From Gigaspora rosea (Eukaryota > Glomeromycota > Glomeromycetes > Diversisporales > Gigasporaceae): 64,000 nt of DNA. The stretch spans positions 62,001 through 126,000 of the forward strand of contig QKWP01001095.1 in the NCBI GenBank assembly GCA_003550325.1, in the 5' to 3' direction. Positions 1 through 10,568 of the stretch are shown here, piece after piece (position 1 is the stretch's first letter; every line of letters starts with the position of its first letter). Both the position numbers and the translations under genes were made by a program. The notes under the pieces were generated by a model that saw nothing but the letters and a program-made list of their open reading frames with translations, was not told the DNA's origin and ran no database searches.

Positions 1-2
1 TA

Positions 3-201
3 AAAAAAGTGGTATGGATTGTGGTACGAGTTGGTGTCGGAAATGCTCAAAATGTGCAGGATCTAGTGGCCATACAGGAACGTTTTACAGAGTAGCTCAG
101 TAAAAATGGCATGGACATTACGGCAAAGGGTAGCACGTAACATCATGTTATATGAAATGGCACTTTTAGATGACACATATGTGTACGTTATAGGCTTGTA
201 A
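3..201 (+). pseudogene. Degenerate coding remnant, function unknown
   Basis: Reading from base 3 gives about 30 protein-like codons (VRVGVGNAQNVQDLVAIQER is part of them) up to a TAG at 93-95. The same frame continues with LSKNGMDITAKGST, and after a frame change a further stretch, NIMLYEMALLDDTYVYVIGL, ends in TAA at about 201. The mixed composition differs from the low-complexity AT-rich sequence that follows. It looks like the 3' end of a gene or transposon ORF entering from the left edge, broken by one stop and one frameshift. I do not recognise the family. A chance run is possible because the stretch is short. Confidence 0.35.
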
Positions 202-1020
202 TGTGTGTTGGCTCATTTCGTGAAGAGTGAAAGGTCAGTTAAGTTTTTTTTAAAAAAGATCAATATCTCATAATTTCACTGATGAAGCTTCTTTGTGTCT
301 TAACAGAAAAACTTCCTTACAAAATTTTGCTTTATATGCAGTTAGCTTGCTCATCTTATTTTGATTACTTATGTAAATTTATATTTAATAGTTAATCCAC
401 ATCATTATCGCAGTAGAACGTGAATTTACATTTATTACTTATGCTAAATCCCGTGCCAATTTAACTAGTAAACTGCTGCAAAACCCGAGCCATTTATGGT
501 ACAATTGGCACGGGCATACGGTCCTACATGGTCCACAGAATCTGTATCAGTTCGGACTATATCCATACAAATCCAAATCTTTACCTGTGCCACAAATGCC
601 CGTGCCTATATGACGCAACCAGTGCCGATCCAGTTCAATTTTCTTATAGGGTAGATGAGTTTAGGTGGTTTCAATCTCTACTATTTAGTAGTCATACCCG
701 GTTAACATTAACCTGAAAAGTTAAGCCTAATAAAATCTAATAACTGGTTTATAACCTATTGAATAAGAGGGTAACAGTTATATCCAGATACCTCTATAAA
801 AAAATACGCGTTGTGTAATATTTTATAATGATTATCTGAACTTTTAATTTATACTAGGAATGGGGTAATATATAATATTACGAAGTATATAGTTACTGAA
901 ACATTTTTAATGGCGTACATCCGCAAAATCTCAATTAATTGGATAATGCACTAAACATAGTAAAAATATGAGTTTATGTACTTAAATATCCTGAATATGC
1001 GTCGCATGGACTTTATTTAT
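202..1020. other. AT-rich intergenic sequence
   Basis: No coding sequence or element with definable ends is visible here, apart from the dispersed repeat at 472-632 described separately. A relic of the short 'accaggaacgg' hairpin repeat, common in this window, may lie near 855-895 (aggaatgggg followed by tacgaagta). Confidence 0.5.
472..632 (+). repeat. Dispersed repeat, copy 1 of 2
   Basis: This segment closely matches 62008-62152 in the same orientation. Shared blocks include actgctgcaaa, gagccattta, catacggtcc or gtatggtccc, cacagaatc, atacaaatcca and gtgccgatcc or gctgatccgg. It is richer in G+C than its surroundings. The short ORF at 528-716 lies in this repeat and is probably not a gene. 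Its ends are not defined, so I cannot assign it to a transposon class; the copy at 62 kb directly abuts a hAT-type element. Confidence 0.6.
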
Positions 1021-1175
1021 ATAAATCCCATAAATAAATAATTAAGGAGCCACAAATATCAAGGCTAAGTAATATTCACTAAAATATGATTTATGTGATG
1101 ACCGCAAATAATCAAAAAGTCACAAATATCAAAGCTAAGTAATATTATGACTTATGTGGTGGCAGCAATATGATA
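1021..1175 (+). repeat. Dimeric repeat, about 70-bp unit, first locus
   Basis: Two tandem copies of a unit containing gccacaaatatcaa, gctaagtaatatt and a 'gacttatgtggtg' block, each preceded by an aataat motif. The same dimer occurs at 2204-2370 in the same orientation, so the two loci bracket the TIR element at 1206-2069 as large direct repeats. No coding potential. Confidence 0.7.
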
Positions 1176-1205
1176 AATCTCTATGATGTGCCCATGTTAA
1201 AAACT

Positions 1206-2069
1206 AGGGTTCTGCAAGTAAATGTGCCAGGTACAAATGGCACTATGCCAGGCACTGTTGGCACTATACCGAGCAAAATAATAGTGCTTTAAGTGCCTGC
1301 CACCTTTTTTTTCGTTGTGCCCGAACAGTGCCAGTGCGTGTATTATAAGAATGAATTTGATAGATAGATTGATCTGAGCATTCTCGACACTTTACACTTT
1401 ATCATTTATTTTAAATTATATTCTATTTTTTCCTTTACTAGGATCTACTACCTTTATTTAATTATTAACGACACTATAACTCGTATATATATTAAGCCAT
1501 CTAACGAAAGTTCAAAACTTAATTTTTACTGAATTGTTTATGAAATATAATATATATCGATATTATAATTTTGTTTTTTATTTTCACTTCTATTCACTCT
1601 AAGAGTCAATTACTATTTCTAATTGATATAAGTTTGTTCTAATATATAGAAGGTTATAAAGAAATTAAAAATCGAGCAATGCTATAATATTACTTTTCAC
1701 CTTGCTTGATAGAGTAATAGTATAATTAAATTGACTAGCTAAAATATCTTTATACTTTATAAAACAATGCTATTGCTTTACATATATATATAATAATATA
1801 AACATTACAAACATATATATAAATATATTACAATATGTACTGCATATACGTGCAACTATTATTTGAATAAATAATCATAAAATTGATTTTATAAATTGAT
1901 CGTATAAATATGTAATATAACTAACACTATTGGCACAGTACCAGCACCAATACTCGTGCCAGTGCCTAGGTAAGGCCTGTGCCGGTGCCCTAAAATTTAA
2001 AGTCAAGTTATGCCCGTGCCTTAAATGCCCTCTTTTTGTATAGGTATGTGCTGAGTTTGCAGAACCCTA
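1206..2069. mobile_element. Non-autonomous TIR element, hAT-like, 0.86 kb
   Basis: The left end reads tagggttctgca and the right end reads tgcagaaccctа in mirror form (tgcagaaccc then ta), giving 12-bp inverted ends. The flanks are gttaaaaaac on the left and ttaaaaatg on the right, so an AT-rich duplication of about 7-8 bp (ttaaaaa) is plausible but imprecise. Just inside both ends sit clusters of 'tgcc' and 'ggca' words (for example gtgccaggtac and ggcactatgcc on the left; cagtgcctaggt and gtgccggtgccc on the right). Such subterminal repeats are typical of transposase-binding regions in hAT elements. The interior is AT-rich with no ORF. Confidence 0.65.
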
Positions 2070-2203
2070 TTAAAAATGTTCTGATTGGCTTGCTTATGCA
2101 TACACACAAACATGAATGTTGTCAAAAAAACTGGATTTGGAGTTTTTTTTTGCTTTATGTTGTCATGAGATAAATTGATCTCTTTGAAGTTAAAAGTTTA
2201 ATT

Positions 2204-2370
2204 GCGCTTTAAATCCCATGAATAAATAATCAAGGAGCCAAAATATCAAGACTAAGTATATTCACTAAAATATGACTCATGTGGTGACTGCAAATAATCA
2301 AAAAGCCACAAATATTAAGGCTAAGTAATATTCGCTAAAATATAACTTATGTGGTAGCTGCAATACGGTA
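2204..2370 (+). repeat. Dimeric repeat, second locus
   Basis: Second occurrence of the dimer at 1021-1175, with the same order of blocks (aaatccca, aataaataat, aaggagcc, ctaagta, atgtggtg, gcaaataatcaaaaag, gctaagtaatatt). Similarity is high but not perfect. It is either a duplication that predates the TIR element between the loci or part of a larger composite. Confidence 0.7.
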
Positions 2371-3081
2371 TAGTAATAATTATTTTTACTGCATGTCCGT
2401 AAGAACGTGCAAGAATGCTAGTATATTTAAAAATTTGGTAAAAAAAAATGGCAGAGTTGCAAAATCATGACTGCAGGTTATATAAGTTTTTAACCCGAAA
2501 TGCCCATAAAAATTATGTTAAGGTATACGCCGATCATTTAACAATAACTTAATTGTATCACTGACAAAAATATCTATAGTAAGCACTATGCCAAATTCAG
2601 AAATTCAATTCAAAAAAATCAATTTGTTATAAGCCTTTGTTACAAAGCATGTACTGTACGTACATACATGCTAAAAAATACAAGTTTCATTCAAAAAATT
2701 TATTAATAAGTTACAGTGTGGGAATAAAGATCTTGAAGATAAGGTATGGTGATGAATAAACATTTTATCAGCTGGTGGAACCTGCACTAAATAGAATGGA
2801 TATAAAGGCTGGGTGTTGAGTAAGCATTAGATCGAAGCAGAATATGCATTAAATTAGAGGTTGGTAAAGATATGGTAATAAGGTTTGGTTTATTCCAGTG
2901 CAAACTAGATTTTTTATACTGATCAATACTTAAGATCTACATGAATTTAGCACTGCCAATTTTGTTTATCACCCAGCCTCCGATGGTCCAGTATTCAATT
3001 AAACATAAGAAGCCACGCGACGCAGTCACACTAAACCAGGAACGAATGATAAACTGAAAATAATGTCTCCAGTAAACTTAA
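2371..3081. other. Intergenic, no recognised feature
   Basis: Less AT-skewed than its surroundings between about 2690 and 3060, with scattered short open stretches but no convincing protein and no element ends. It may be a decayed part of the same unit as the coding remnant at 3082-3291. Confidence 0.35.
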
Positions 3082-3291
3082 TTTATAAGGAAAGTCCAAT
3101 TTAGAAATGTTGATGTAGATGAATTAGACTTGGAAATTAGTAGGGCATATGATGAATTTTATGATCATCAGCAATTATTTTTCGGCCGAAGCCAAATACT
3201 GGCTGAAAATTATAACATCAAAAACTACATTTTTATTACCGTAAATTTGAAATCTGCTACGATAATCGCATTAGAAATGGAATGGGTGTAA
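3082..3291 (+). pseudogene. Stop-to-stop coding remnant, unknown family
   Basis: A 69-codon stop-to-stop reading frame without an early ATG. Its translation contains VDVDELDLEISRAYDEFYD and later QLFFGRSQILAENYN, a mixed composition unlike the low-complexity translations of this AT-rich DNA. It ends in TAA at 3289-3291, and nothing protein-like continues in frame downstream. It is probably a fragment of a former gene or transposon ORF. I do not recognise it, and a chance frame cannot be excluded. Confidence 0.3.
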
Positions 3292-4164
3292 ATGTGGATT
3301 TCACTCTACCCTAACCTGATCTACAAAGCATATGGAAATTTGCTGATGATCATCACAAAATACTACAAGGAAAGGATGGGTGATAAAAAAATTTTCAGGT
3401 GCTGGATAACTCTTTCATTAGATGGCTGTGCCAAATAACCTATAGTGATGATGGTGATGTTTCAAGAACAGGTTTCTACCTAACAGGTTTTTGCATTTTT
3501 TTGTTCATTTATATATACATGCAGTGAATGATATAATGATAAATATTTCACATGACATATACTATTAGTTGGGCGTATCAGCTAATGATACTAGCCTTTA
3601 ATAAATGAGAAATTATAGCATATATCAGTATAAGTTGAGACAGGATATGCTCCCAATAATTGTTCCAGTATTGCTGCCATCAGCTAAATTTGTATGCCAG
3701 TGGTCTCCCACACTGCATTAAGCAAGTTGACTTTTGAGTTGAAACTTTAAAGTGCCACAAAATGGCAGGACTCTATATGGGTTGGGAGAGTTTGGCAGAT
3801 TTGTCTGTACCATGTTGCTTATGCCTCTAACAATTGTTATTAGTGTCGGACAGTGCCTGAATAGGCAACTAATTAAAATTTTGCGTTTATCTGATTTCAT
3901 TTGCTAATTCACACGAGATTGGCTTATCTGCGCTCCCGATTAGGACTAATAAGGGCTATGTTTCTGGGCCTGACCAGTTCGTTTCTGGCATATTCCCTGC
4001 TTAGCTATCTTTTCGATCTGTTTATTTCTGTCAACTTACAAAAAAAAAGATCTGGAAAAGAAATTTTTATGGTAATCACGATAATTTCAAAGCAAACGAC
4101 TCATCCCAAAACGTGATCAAATTGTGTGGAAAATTTTAGTTGATTCAATCTATGAAATATAATA
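3292..4164. other. Intergenic, no recognised feature
   Basis: AT-rich. The open frame at 3901-4116 begins with a TTG-type start, is hydrophobic, and part of it (ttccctgcttagc, atcttttcgat) recurs at about 9288-9306, so I take it as repeat-derived and not a gene. Confidence 0.4.
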
Positions 4165-4690
4165 ATTGTCAAGCGTAAGTATGAAGTTTAATTCTTTTCA
4201 CTTTAAAGATGGTTTTCAAGACAATGTATGTATAATTAACCGTAATCAATTATTTGTTCAATGGTGAGTACGAAGTTTAATTCTGTTCACTTTAACGATT
4301 GTGTTTAGTATAATGTATAATTAATTGTAATCATTTAATCGTTCAATAAATTACCAGGATAGAGGCCTGCACGAGCCAGGCCAAATTTAAAATCTTTAAA
4401 AATCTCACAAATTACGCGACTGGCATGCCAAAAACATAGTAAATACGGGCTAGCGGGTCATACGGGCGGCAAAAGTCCAAATTTTGGGGGCCCATGCATG
4501 TTCTTATACCAAGATAAATATGAAGTTTATCATAATTCTGTTCATTTTAACAATTGTGTTTCAAGACAATTTACGATTAACTGTAATTATTTAATTATTC
4601 AATAAAATCTCTAGGGTATGATGTTTAATTCGCTTCACTTTAACAATTGTGTCATCAAACCATTCAATAAATCATCAGGGTGAGTATTAA
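4165..4690 (+). repeat. Minisatellite, about 90-105 bp unit
   Basis: Degenerate tandem copies share gaagtttaattctgttcac, tttaacgattgtgttt, caagacaatgtatg, taaccgtaatca and gttcaataaat. Copies begin near 4170, 4263, 4505 and 4615, and one more is split off at 5632-5705 by the inserted element at 4691-5631. Between 4350 and 4500 a G+C-richer insert (gcctgcacgagcc to gggggcccatgcatg) interrupts the array; its ends look weakly inverted but I cannot define them. Confidence 0.65.
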
Positions 4691-5631
4691 AGATGGGTGA
4701 TGAAACTATTTCACGATTGACAAAATGGTTTAGTCAATTGTTTCATCTGATGATACTTTGCGATTGACGAAACTACTGATGATTGGCGAAACTATTAACG
4801 ATTGATGAAACTATTAACGAAACTATTATAATTATAGTTACTTTTTAAAATTTGACATGTTTTTCAAAGTGCAATCAATAGGTAAATTTTTTGAATCATT
4901 GTTTTCATCCTTTACATTATTTAAATTTTTTATTATTGCATTATTCACACTATTTAAACTATCAATATCTTCATTATTTCATAATTCTATTTAACCATTT
5001 TGTCAATGGTTTCGTATTGATGAAATTTTAACTATTGACGAAACTGCCAACAAGTGACGAAATTACTGACGATTGATGAAACTTTTGGCAAAATTAATTT
5101 GGCTAATAATATATAAAATGCAATTTACCCCTTTAACAAGCTTCATCATGATGACCTCTGGGTATTCTAAATTTTAAATTTCTTTCAAATTTACTGGATT
5201 TCATCATAATAAAGATTCCAGTTCATACATAAGCATGATAATCATTTATTTGGCCACAAATTGATTTCTATTAAATTTTTAGACCGTTATAAAAAGCTAA
5301 TTCCAAAAAACATAACCTCATAAAAAAATCAACACTTATTGAATAAATCCGGCTAATCGATATAAAACATTGGGTAATATCAGATAACTGTAAAAAATAA
5401 TAGAACTGGGCAACGAACAAAAAAAATTCCTAAAGAAAACTCGCAATTTAAACATTTCCTTACATTTATTACAACCAAATGCTATAGATTACTTATGAAA
5501 TTTATGATTTTTCGTGTTTCGTTATTCATCATCAGTTTAGTCATTCGTCATTTCTTCAACTCGAAGTTGTTTGACAAAATGGTTCATCATTCATCAATGA
5601 CGAATGTTTTATCATTCATCACTAGTACAAT
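4691..5631. mobile_element. Inverted-repeat element inserted in minisatellite
   Basis: The left end (taaagatgggtgatgaaac) and the reverse complement of the right end (tagtgatgaatgataaaac) are similar, and the minisatellite unit stops on one side and resumes on the other (gtgagtat, then gtacaatgtttaattctg). Inside both ends are repeated 'gatgaaac', 'attgacgaaact' and 'attcatcat' words in inverted arrangement. No clean TSD is visible, so the exact ends are uncertain. There is no coding capacity, so it is most likely a non-autonomous DNA transposon. Confidence 0.5.
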
Positions 5632-5705
5632 GTTTAATTCTGTTCATTTTGATGACAATTATGTTTCGAGATGATGTATGATTAACCCTAATCTTTTATT
5701 ATAAT
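5632..5705 (+). repeat. Displaced minisatellite unit
   Basis: Continuation of the 4165-4690 array after the insertion: caatgtttaattctgttca, then gacaattatgtttcgag, atgatgtatgattaac and cctaatc follow the usual unit order. Confidence 0.6.
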
Positions 5706-6411
5706 ATAAATTGACTATCCTTAACCCTGTGCCGGGGCACAGGCTAATATGCTAGTGTATATATTATAAACATATGATAGGTAAACAACAATATTCATAG
5801 TATATATCAAACTAACTAATTACTATATTTAATAACCCCAAATATAAATAATTTTTCCATTCCTGGTTTCTAGCACGACAGCATCACGCAGCTACCTTAT
5901 TATTTCAATGACATCAGATTTCACAAATAAATTAATTCTAGTCATTGACATTAGAATTAATTTTAAATTTACTATAAGTTCTCGAAATATGGGCATGGAC
6001 ATTGTTTCAATGAAAAAAGTAAAATTAGAGAATTATAAGTGTTACACAATATATGTAATCGCAGAATTAATATAAATAAAAAGAGCAAAAGTTAGTCTTT
6101 TGACTGTAAAGAATAAAGAGAAGAAAAGAGTATAGTAAAGATATTTTACACCTGAAAGTTGATTGATAGCTAGTTGAGGAAGTATCACGTTCCTAGTTTT
6201 AGTGCGAATGCATCGTGCAGCTAACCTAATTACACAAAAGAAAAATAATAATTAAAAATGTTTACAACACTAGATATCTATGGATTGGAACTCTACTTTT
6301 GGTAATTTCATAGTGATAATATTCATATTTTTTTAAAATATCTAAGTGAAAAAAAATAGTACATATATATGAATTAATAGCATTTTTATCGATTATTGAA
6401 CTTCTTAAACT
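5706..6411. other. AT-rich intergenic sequence
   Basis: No gene. Two relics of a short dispersed motif are present (ctggtttctagcacgac with catcacgcagctacc at 5865-5900, and a weaker one at 6190-6225). The same motif recurs at 15690, 23145 and 49300, usually at the edges of family F copies. Confidence 0.4.
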
Positions 6412-6592
6412 AAATTATAATATGACAGGTGAAACCCGCGCAGCTAGCTAGTAAAATTCACTATGCAGATCACATGAGGGTGAAATCTGCATTAACCTAT
6501 AAAACAACTATGCTAACGCAGATTTCGCACAAACCCTATGATCAAAGCAGGTTTTACTAGCTGCGCGGGTTTCACCCTGACATATTATAATA
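6412..6592. mobile_element. Near-palindromic foldback element, about 180 bp
   Basis: The left arm (about 6414-6456: ataatatgacag, gtgaaacccgcgcagc, tagtaaaa) is mirrored by the right arm (about 6550-6591: ttttactagctgcgcgggtt, tcaccctgacatattat). The arms are about 42 bp and differ mainly by a duplicated 'agct' and one or two bases. The loop holds a second, weaker inverted pair (gcagatcac/gtgaaatctgc and gcagatttcgc). The GC-rich core contrasts with the AT-rich flanks. It is probably a foldback MITE or a stable hairpin RNA-forming repeat. The class is unknown because the inverted repeat runs into the flanks and hides any TSD. Confidence 0.7.
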
Positions 6593-6715
6593 ATTAATTT
6601 TTATCTAATAAAGGTTAGGTCGTTGTTTTATATTTGGTAATTATGCAATATTTTTGTTAATTTATTTATGCATTTTAACAATAAAGGATTTCCTTTATAA
6701 TCGTTATTTATTTGC

Positions 6716-6884
6716 AACTATACCAGGAATGTAGTGATAAATATCACGGAGTGATACCAGGAACAGAGTGATGCATATCACGAAGTACCAGGAACAAAGT
6801 GATATTGAAAATTTACGAAGTGCATACCAGGAACGGAGTGATATTGAAAATTCACGAAGTGTATACCAGGAACGGAGTGATGAA
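6716..6884 (+). repeat. Tandem 'accaggaacggagtga' hairpin repeat
   Basis: About five copies of accaggaacggagtgat followed by a short spacer and atcacgaagtg or tcacgaagtg. Each unit carries a small dyad (gtgat...atcac). Single copies occur at about 9838, 15735, 33065 and 45490, again next to family F sequence, so this is probably a terminal or subterminal module of that family that has amplified locally. Confidence 0.75.
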
Positions 6885-6905
6885 ATCACATAGTGAAGGG
6901 TTATA

Positions 6906-7990
6906 GGGTGGGCCAGAATGATGTATATCCGCAAAATCTTGGTTCTGATTGGTACACGTGATACTATTCGTCGCTTGGTGCTTAATTTTTACCTGTCTAT
7001 CGTCGAATGGTCCATGTTGAGATTTAATTTTTGCCTGTCTATCATCGCATGGACCACATTGAATAGCTGTTTTCTTAGCGTGTTGCTTGTCCTGTGGTCT
7101 GTTAATGTGACTAGTCTACGGTATGATAAAACATCTGACCATTAAAAAAAAAAAGCGATTATGGTGGAATGAAATTACAAACGCTATAACAACCACTAGT
7201 AAAAATGTGCTTTTTAGACGTAAATATCAGTGACCCGATACAAAGTTGCAAATCTATTTGCTCGATATTTGGCATTTTTCATTTTTTTTTGTAGGATTTT
7301 TTATTGGGCTGATTAAATGATAATCTCTGATTATTAAAGATGAGAACGAAAGAATTTGTTAATCGTTAACGCAACTCTCTTAAAATTATGAATCTTAAAT
7401 TTTCCAAATTTGCTTCTGTTGTTTGATTACCTAATATATGCTAACGAATTTGAAAGAATTTTGTATACCGGTCTTAAGTTCAAAAACAAGTTCAACAATA
7501 GCTCCGCAATAAATAAATAAAAACTCTGATATTAATAAAAATACTGTGAATATATTGGCAAAAAGCTATATTCCACTAAAGATTTTGATTATTAATTTCT
7601 GGATTTTTCCATTTTTCGTAAATTTTTGGTCAGAATTTTTGCCGTCCGGATTATTTTATAATTACTAATTTTCTCAGCGATTTTTGTAGTTCATAGTTTT
7701 AATGCGATCTACTAACTGATAAAATTATGATTGTATCAACATGTGATCAGTGTGCTAAAACTAATGTAGCAATATGATATGCTTTAACGCTTTTGATTGG
7801 ATATACAATTCGTGGTCAAAAATGTTAAAACTAAAATATCGATGAGCAAGTTATGATCAAGAATATCGATGAGCAAGTTATGATCAAGAATGTTATCACA
7901 ATTCAAATTCTAGCAATTGTATCATAATAGTACCAAATCAACCTTAACCACATATAGTGTTAGTAACAAAATTCTTTATACTAGATTCGA
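6906..7990 (+). repeat. Dispersed repeat family F, copy C
   Basis: Collinear with 15775-17460 (minus the SINE there) and 23190-24310. Shared blocks in order: tccgcaaaatctt, gcttggtgctta, gtgactagt, aatgaaattacaaa, gctataacaac, gtgctttttagac, ttggcatttt, ggattttttattgg, attaaatgataat, ttccactaaa, gatcagtgtgctaa, gatgagcaagttatgatcaa and accaaatcaacc. No intact ORF; the 6918-7145 frame is repeat-derived. In more complete copies the distal part forms a long terminal inverted repeat, so this is probably half of a large non-autonomous DNA element. Confidence 0.7.
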
Positions 7991-8644
7991 CCATATTGAG
8001 CATTAATCGACATGGGAAAGGCATTTAATAAATGCTAATTAGAGTTTGATTGAGGCGAAGTTCATTAAGAATAATAAGGGAAGCCTCTAAGATTTAAACA
8101 ATCATTTCTAGGCTAGGTTTGTAATACCTTTTTCGAAAAGCATTCACACTATACAATATTTGGCATGTGTTTTTTTTTGGACTATGTCAGCAGATTATTT
8201 ATGCCAGAGATAATATTTATTGAATTTATTGTTAACAGAATACATAGTAAAAATGAGCAACTGACCGAGTTGTTGGAAGGGTTGGGTTGGCAGCGAAATT
8301 CTCGCCCAGTTCTTTAAGCACCATGGGAGCTTGAATCTGTCGTTACTTGTACTTGTCTCTAAAATACTTGAATTTGCACCAAGTATGTTTCGATATCATT
8401 GTTATTTCATATTTTGTTTAATTTTCCACGCCACTCCTGCATAAACCCTGTGATCTTCACTCATGGGCAGAAATACCACTCTCGTGACTGCAGGTGTGTG
8501 GCGAGAGGATTGTGTGGCTGCTTTAGGATGTCCGCATTTTTATGCAGCATGTAACAAAAACTGGTTGGTTATACATACTTATACAGAATACTATCTTAAC
8601 ATACAAAGGACTGTGAACATGTGCATTATCAAAGTTACAATAAC
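7991..8644. other. Intergenic, no recognised feature
   Basis: The first 200 bases are AT-rich. From 8230 to 8560 the composition is more balanced, including the short open frame at 8463-8657, but I recognise no domain there and the frame runs into the MITE at 8645. Confidence 0.35.
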
Positions 8645-8870
8645 TGTGACAGATTAAAATGAAATCGGATTAAAATGAAATTTTTCTATTTTTTAAGCAA
8701 AATTTTAAAATTTTTTAGTGCCATTTTTTAGGGGTTTTTTTTAGTATTAGGGTTAGGGTTTAGGGTTAGGGTTATTAATAAATGAGTATATGTGGGTTTT
8801 ATAAGCTTTAAAAGTGAGCAAGAGATGCCCCCAGTTTCATTTTAATCTGATTTCAGTTTAATCTGCGACA
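8645..8870 (+). mobile_element. MITE with internal TTAGGG repeats, copy 1
   Basis: The left end starts tgtgacagattaaaatgaaa and the right end mirrors it (cattttaatctgatttc, then ttaatctgcgaca). The flanks are acaataac on the left and aaaataac on the right, a 7-of-8 match that suggests an 8-bp hAT-type TSD. The interior at about 8748-8773 carries four telomere-like ttaggg words. Near-identical copy at 48838-49062; a diverged inverted copy at 33750-33972. Confidence 0.75.
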
Positions 8871-9322
8871 AAAATAACTAACGATATCAAACTTATTAAT
8901 TTTATACACACAGCTTTGATAACCCGATGCAAATTAATTTGTCTATTTATCTGATATTTGGCATTTTTTATTTTTTTTGTAGGATTTTTTATTGGGTTGA
9001 TTAAATGATAATCACTAATCGTCAAAGACGGTAGCGAAATAATTTTCGGATAATTTGATAATCTGATAATTATTTATATCAATTGTGCTCTGAGTTTGTA
9101 TGGGACCATGTTGCGCTTCTTATAATTTTGCCTTTATTCTCGTGGCAATCCTTATCAAGTTAGCGGTTACCGTTTATGGCAGGATATTGAAATTATACTC
9201 ACCTGAAATTGATTGCATAAGTTTAGCTCTAGCTTAATTAAACAAGTTCAGCCTTGTTTCTATCTCTGCTTTCAGGAGTACTTTTCCCTGCTTAGCATCT
9301 TTTCGATTTGTCAACCTCACTT
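8871..9322. other. Family F fragment and intergenic sequence
   Basis: 8915-9060 resembles the family F block 'gacccgatgcaa, tctgatatttggcattttt, ggattttttattgggttga, taaatgataatc'. The rest is AT-rich with no element ends visible. Confidence 0.45.
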
Positions 9323-9468
9323 CGACTCGAATAGAATCTCCCAGGGCAGCCATCACTTTTGCAGTGGCACAGGCCCTATTAAGTAAAAATATTCTTGGAA
9401 GTTCATTTAGTCTAAATTAAGTTAATATGGACTGCAAAACTGATGGGTGCCCTGGGGACTCGACTCAA
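9323..9468. mobile_element. Short hairpin element, about 145 bp
   Basis: Left arm gactcgaatagaatctccca, then gggcagccatcac and ttttgcagt; right arm actgcaaaactgatgggtgc, then cctggggactcgactcaaat. The arms pair over about 40 bp with a few mismatches around a 60-bp AT-rich loop. G+C-rich arms in AT-rich flanks suggest a MITE. The TSD is not clear. Confidence 0.6.
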
Positions 9469-9889
9469 ATAAATTGACCGTAAATAAGCTAGATATTACG
9501 CATCAACATATTTATGCTATTTATATGTGTTAACTTCTTTTATGCTATATGGCAAATTTTCTTCTTACCAATTAAAGTATTTAATAATTACAATTACTGA
9601 ATTAATCATCCAATAGTATATTTTTAGAGTAAATATGAGATCTTATAATTAATTATCTGAACTAGATTTTAGACCAGTCTAATTATTTCCTAAAAGTCTA
9701 GTCTAGAGCTATTCACTGTCACCCCAGAATTATTATACTAGTATGATTACATGCAATGTGAAGGTTCCGTTGATGTTCACTATGCTGATTTTTGAAAAAT
9801 TATTATTTGATAGGAATAAGGATTTTTGTTTATTCATACCAGGAACGGAGTAATTGCAAATTTCATGAAGTATAGTTATTTCATCCCAC
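9469..9889. other. AT-rich intergenic sequence
   Basis: No gene. Ends with a single copy of the accaggaacggagt hairpin module at about 9838-9880. Confidence 0.45.
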
Positions 9890-10568
9890 AAGACAATCTT
9901 AACACCCTTGTAAAATTGCTCGTCGTAATAGTTTTCTTGTTCACGTGACAGATAAAAGAACTCATATCGTTATTCTTAAATTAGAAAGGGAATTAGTACC
10001 CACTCTCGTAATCGTATTTATAAGAAACAATACCTGTTTAAAGCATCGATTACCTCTTATATCGAACAATAACCGCCTGTGATTTAATAAACCCTCGTGA
10101 TATGATCATCGATCCTCATGACTTTACCTTATTTGACCCGTAATTTTAATTTCTAACCGCATTTCCTGCTGTTGGAATTCAAGCTAGGTACTCGATCCAA
10201 AGCCGTTGCCATGATTTTGCATTACCAAGTGACCATTTGTTCACATGATCATCGTTAACGAACTTCTGATCAAATGTAGATATTCGAATCCTATAAGCCA
10301 TACTAAAGAAAGACTTTGAGGATTAGTAAAGAATAAATACTCCAAAAAAGTACTGTAAGAATAACCAAGTTAATCTACTTATTTTAATTTCAACTTTGTC
10401 CAAACAAGACTCTCCAAACCTCGAGACTCAGACCAAGTCTTTCCACACCTCTTTCTGCCTGCCAATTCAAGGTTTAGAAGTCTTGACGAGTAATAAAGAG
10501 TAGTTTTAGATAGATACTAGCGTAATTGTTAGTAGTAATTAATAACCCCGGTAATTTAGACTTTCACA
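9890..10568 (+). mobile_element. LTR-like unit (family L), 5'-truncated copy
   Basis: Aligns with the 3' two-thirds of the LTR-like units at 12950-14008 and 37082-38243. Shared blocks: cttgtaaaattg, ttagtaccca, tatttataagaaa, gaccaagtctttcc, cctctttctgcctgcca, caaggtttagaagtcttga and ctttcaca at the end. The 5' part with the promoter-like region is missing or too diverged to align. No coding sequence. Confidence 0.65.

Noticed and set aside
8748..8773. Telomere or chromosome end
   Set aside because: Only four imperfect ttaggg words inside a MITE, with normal sequence on both sides.
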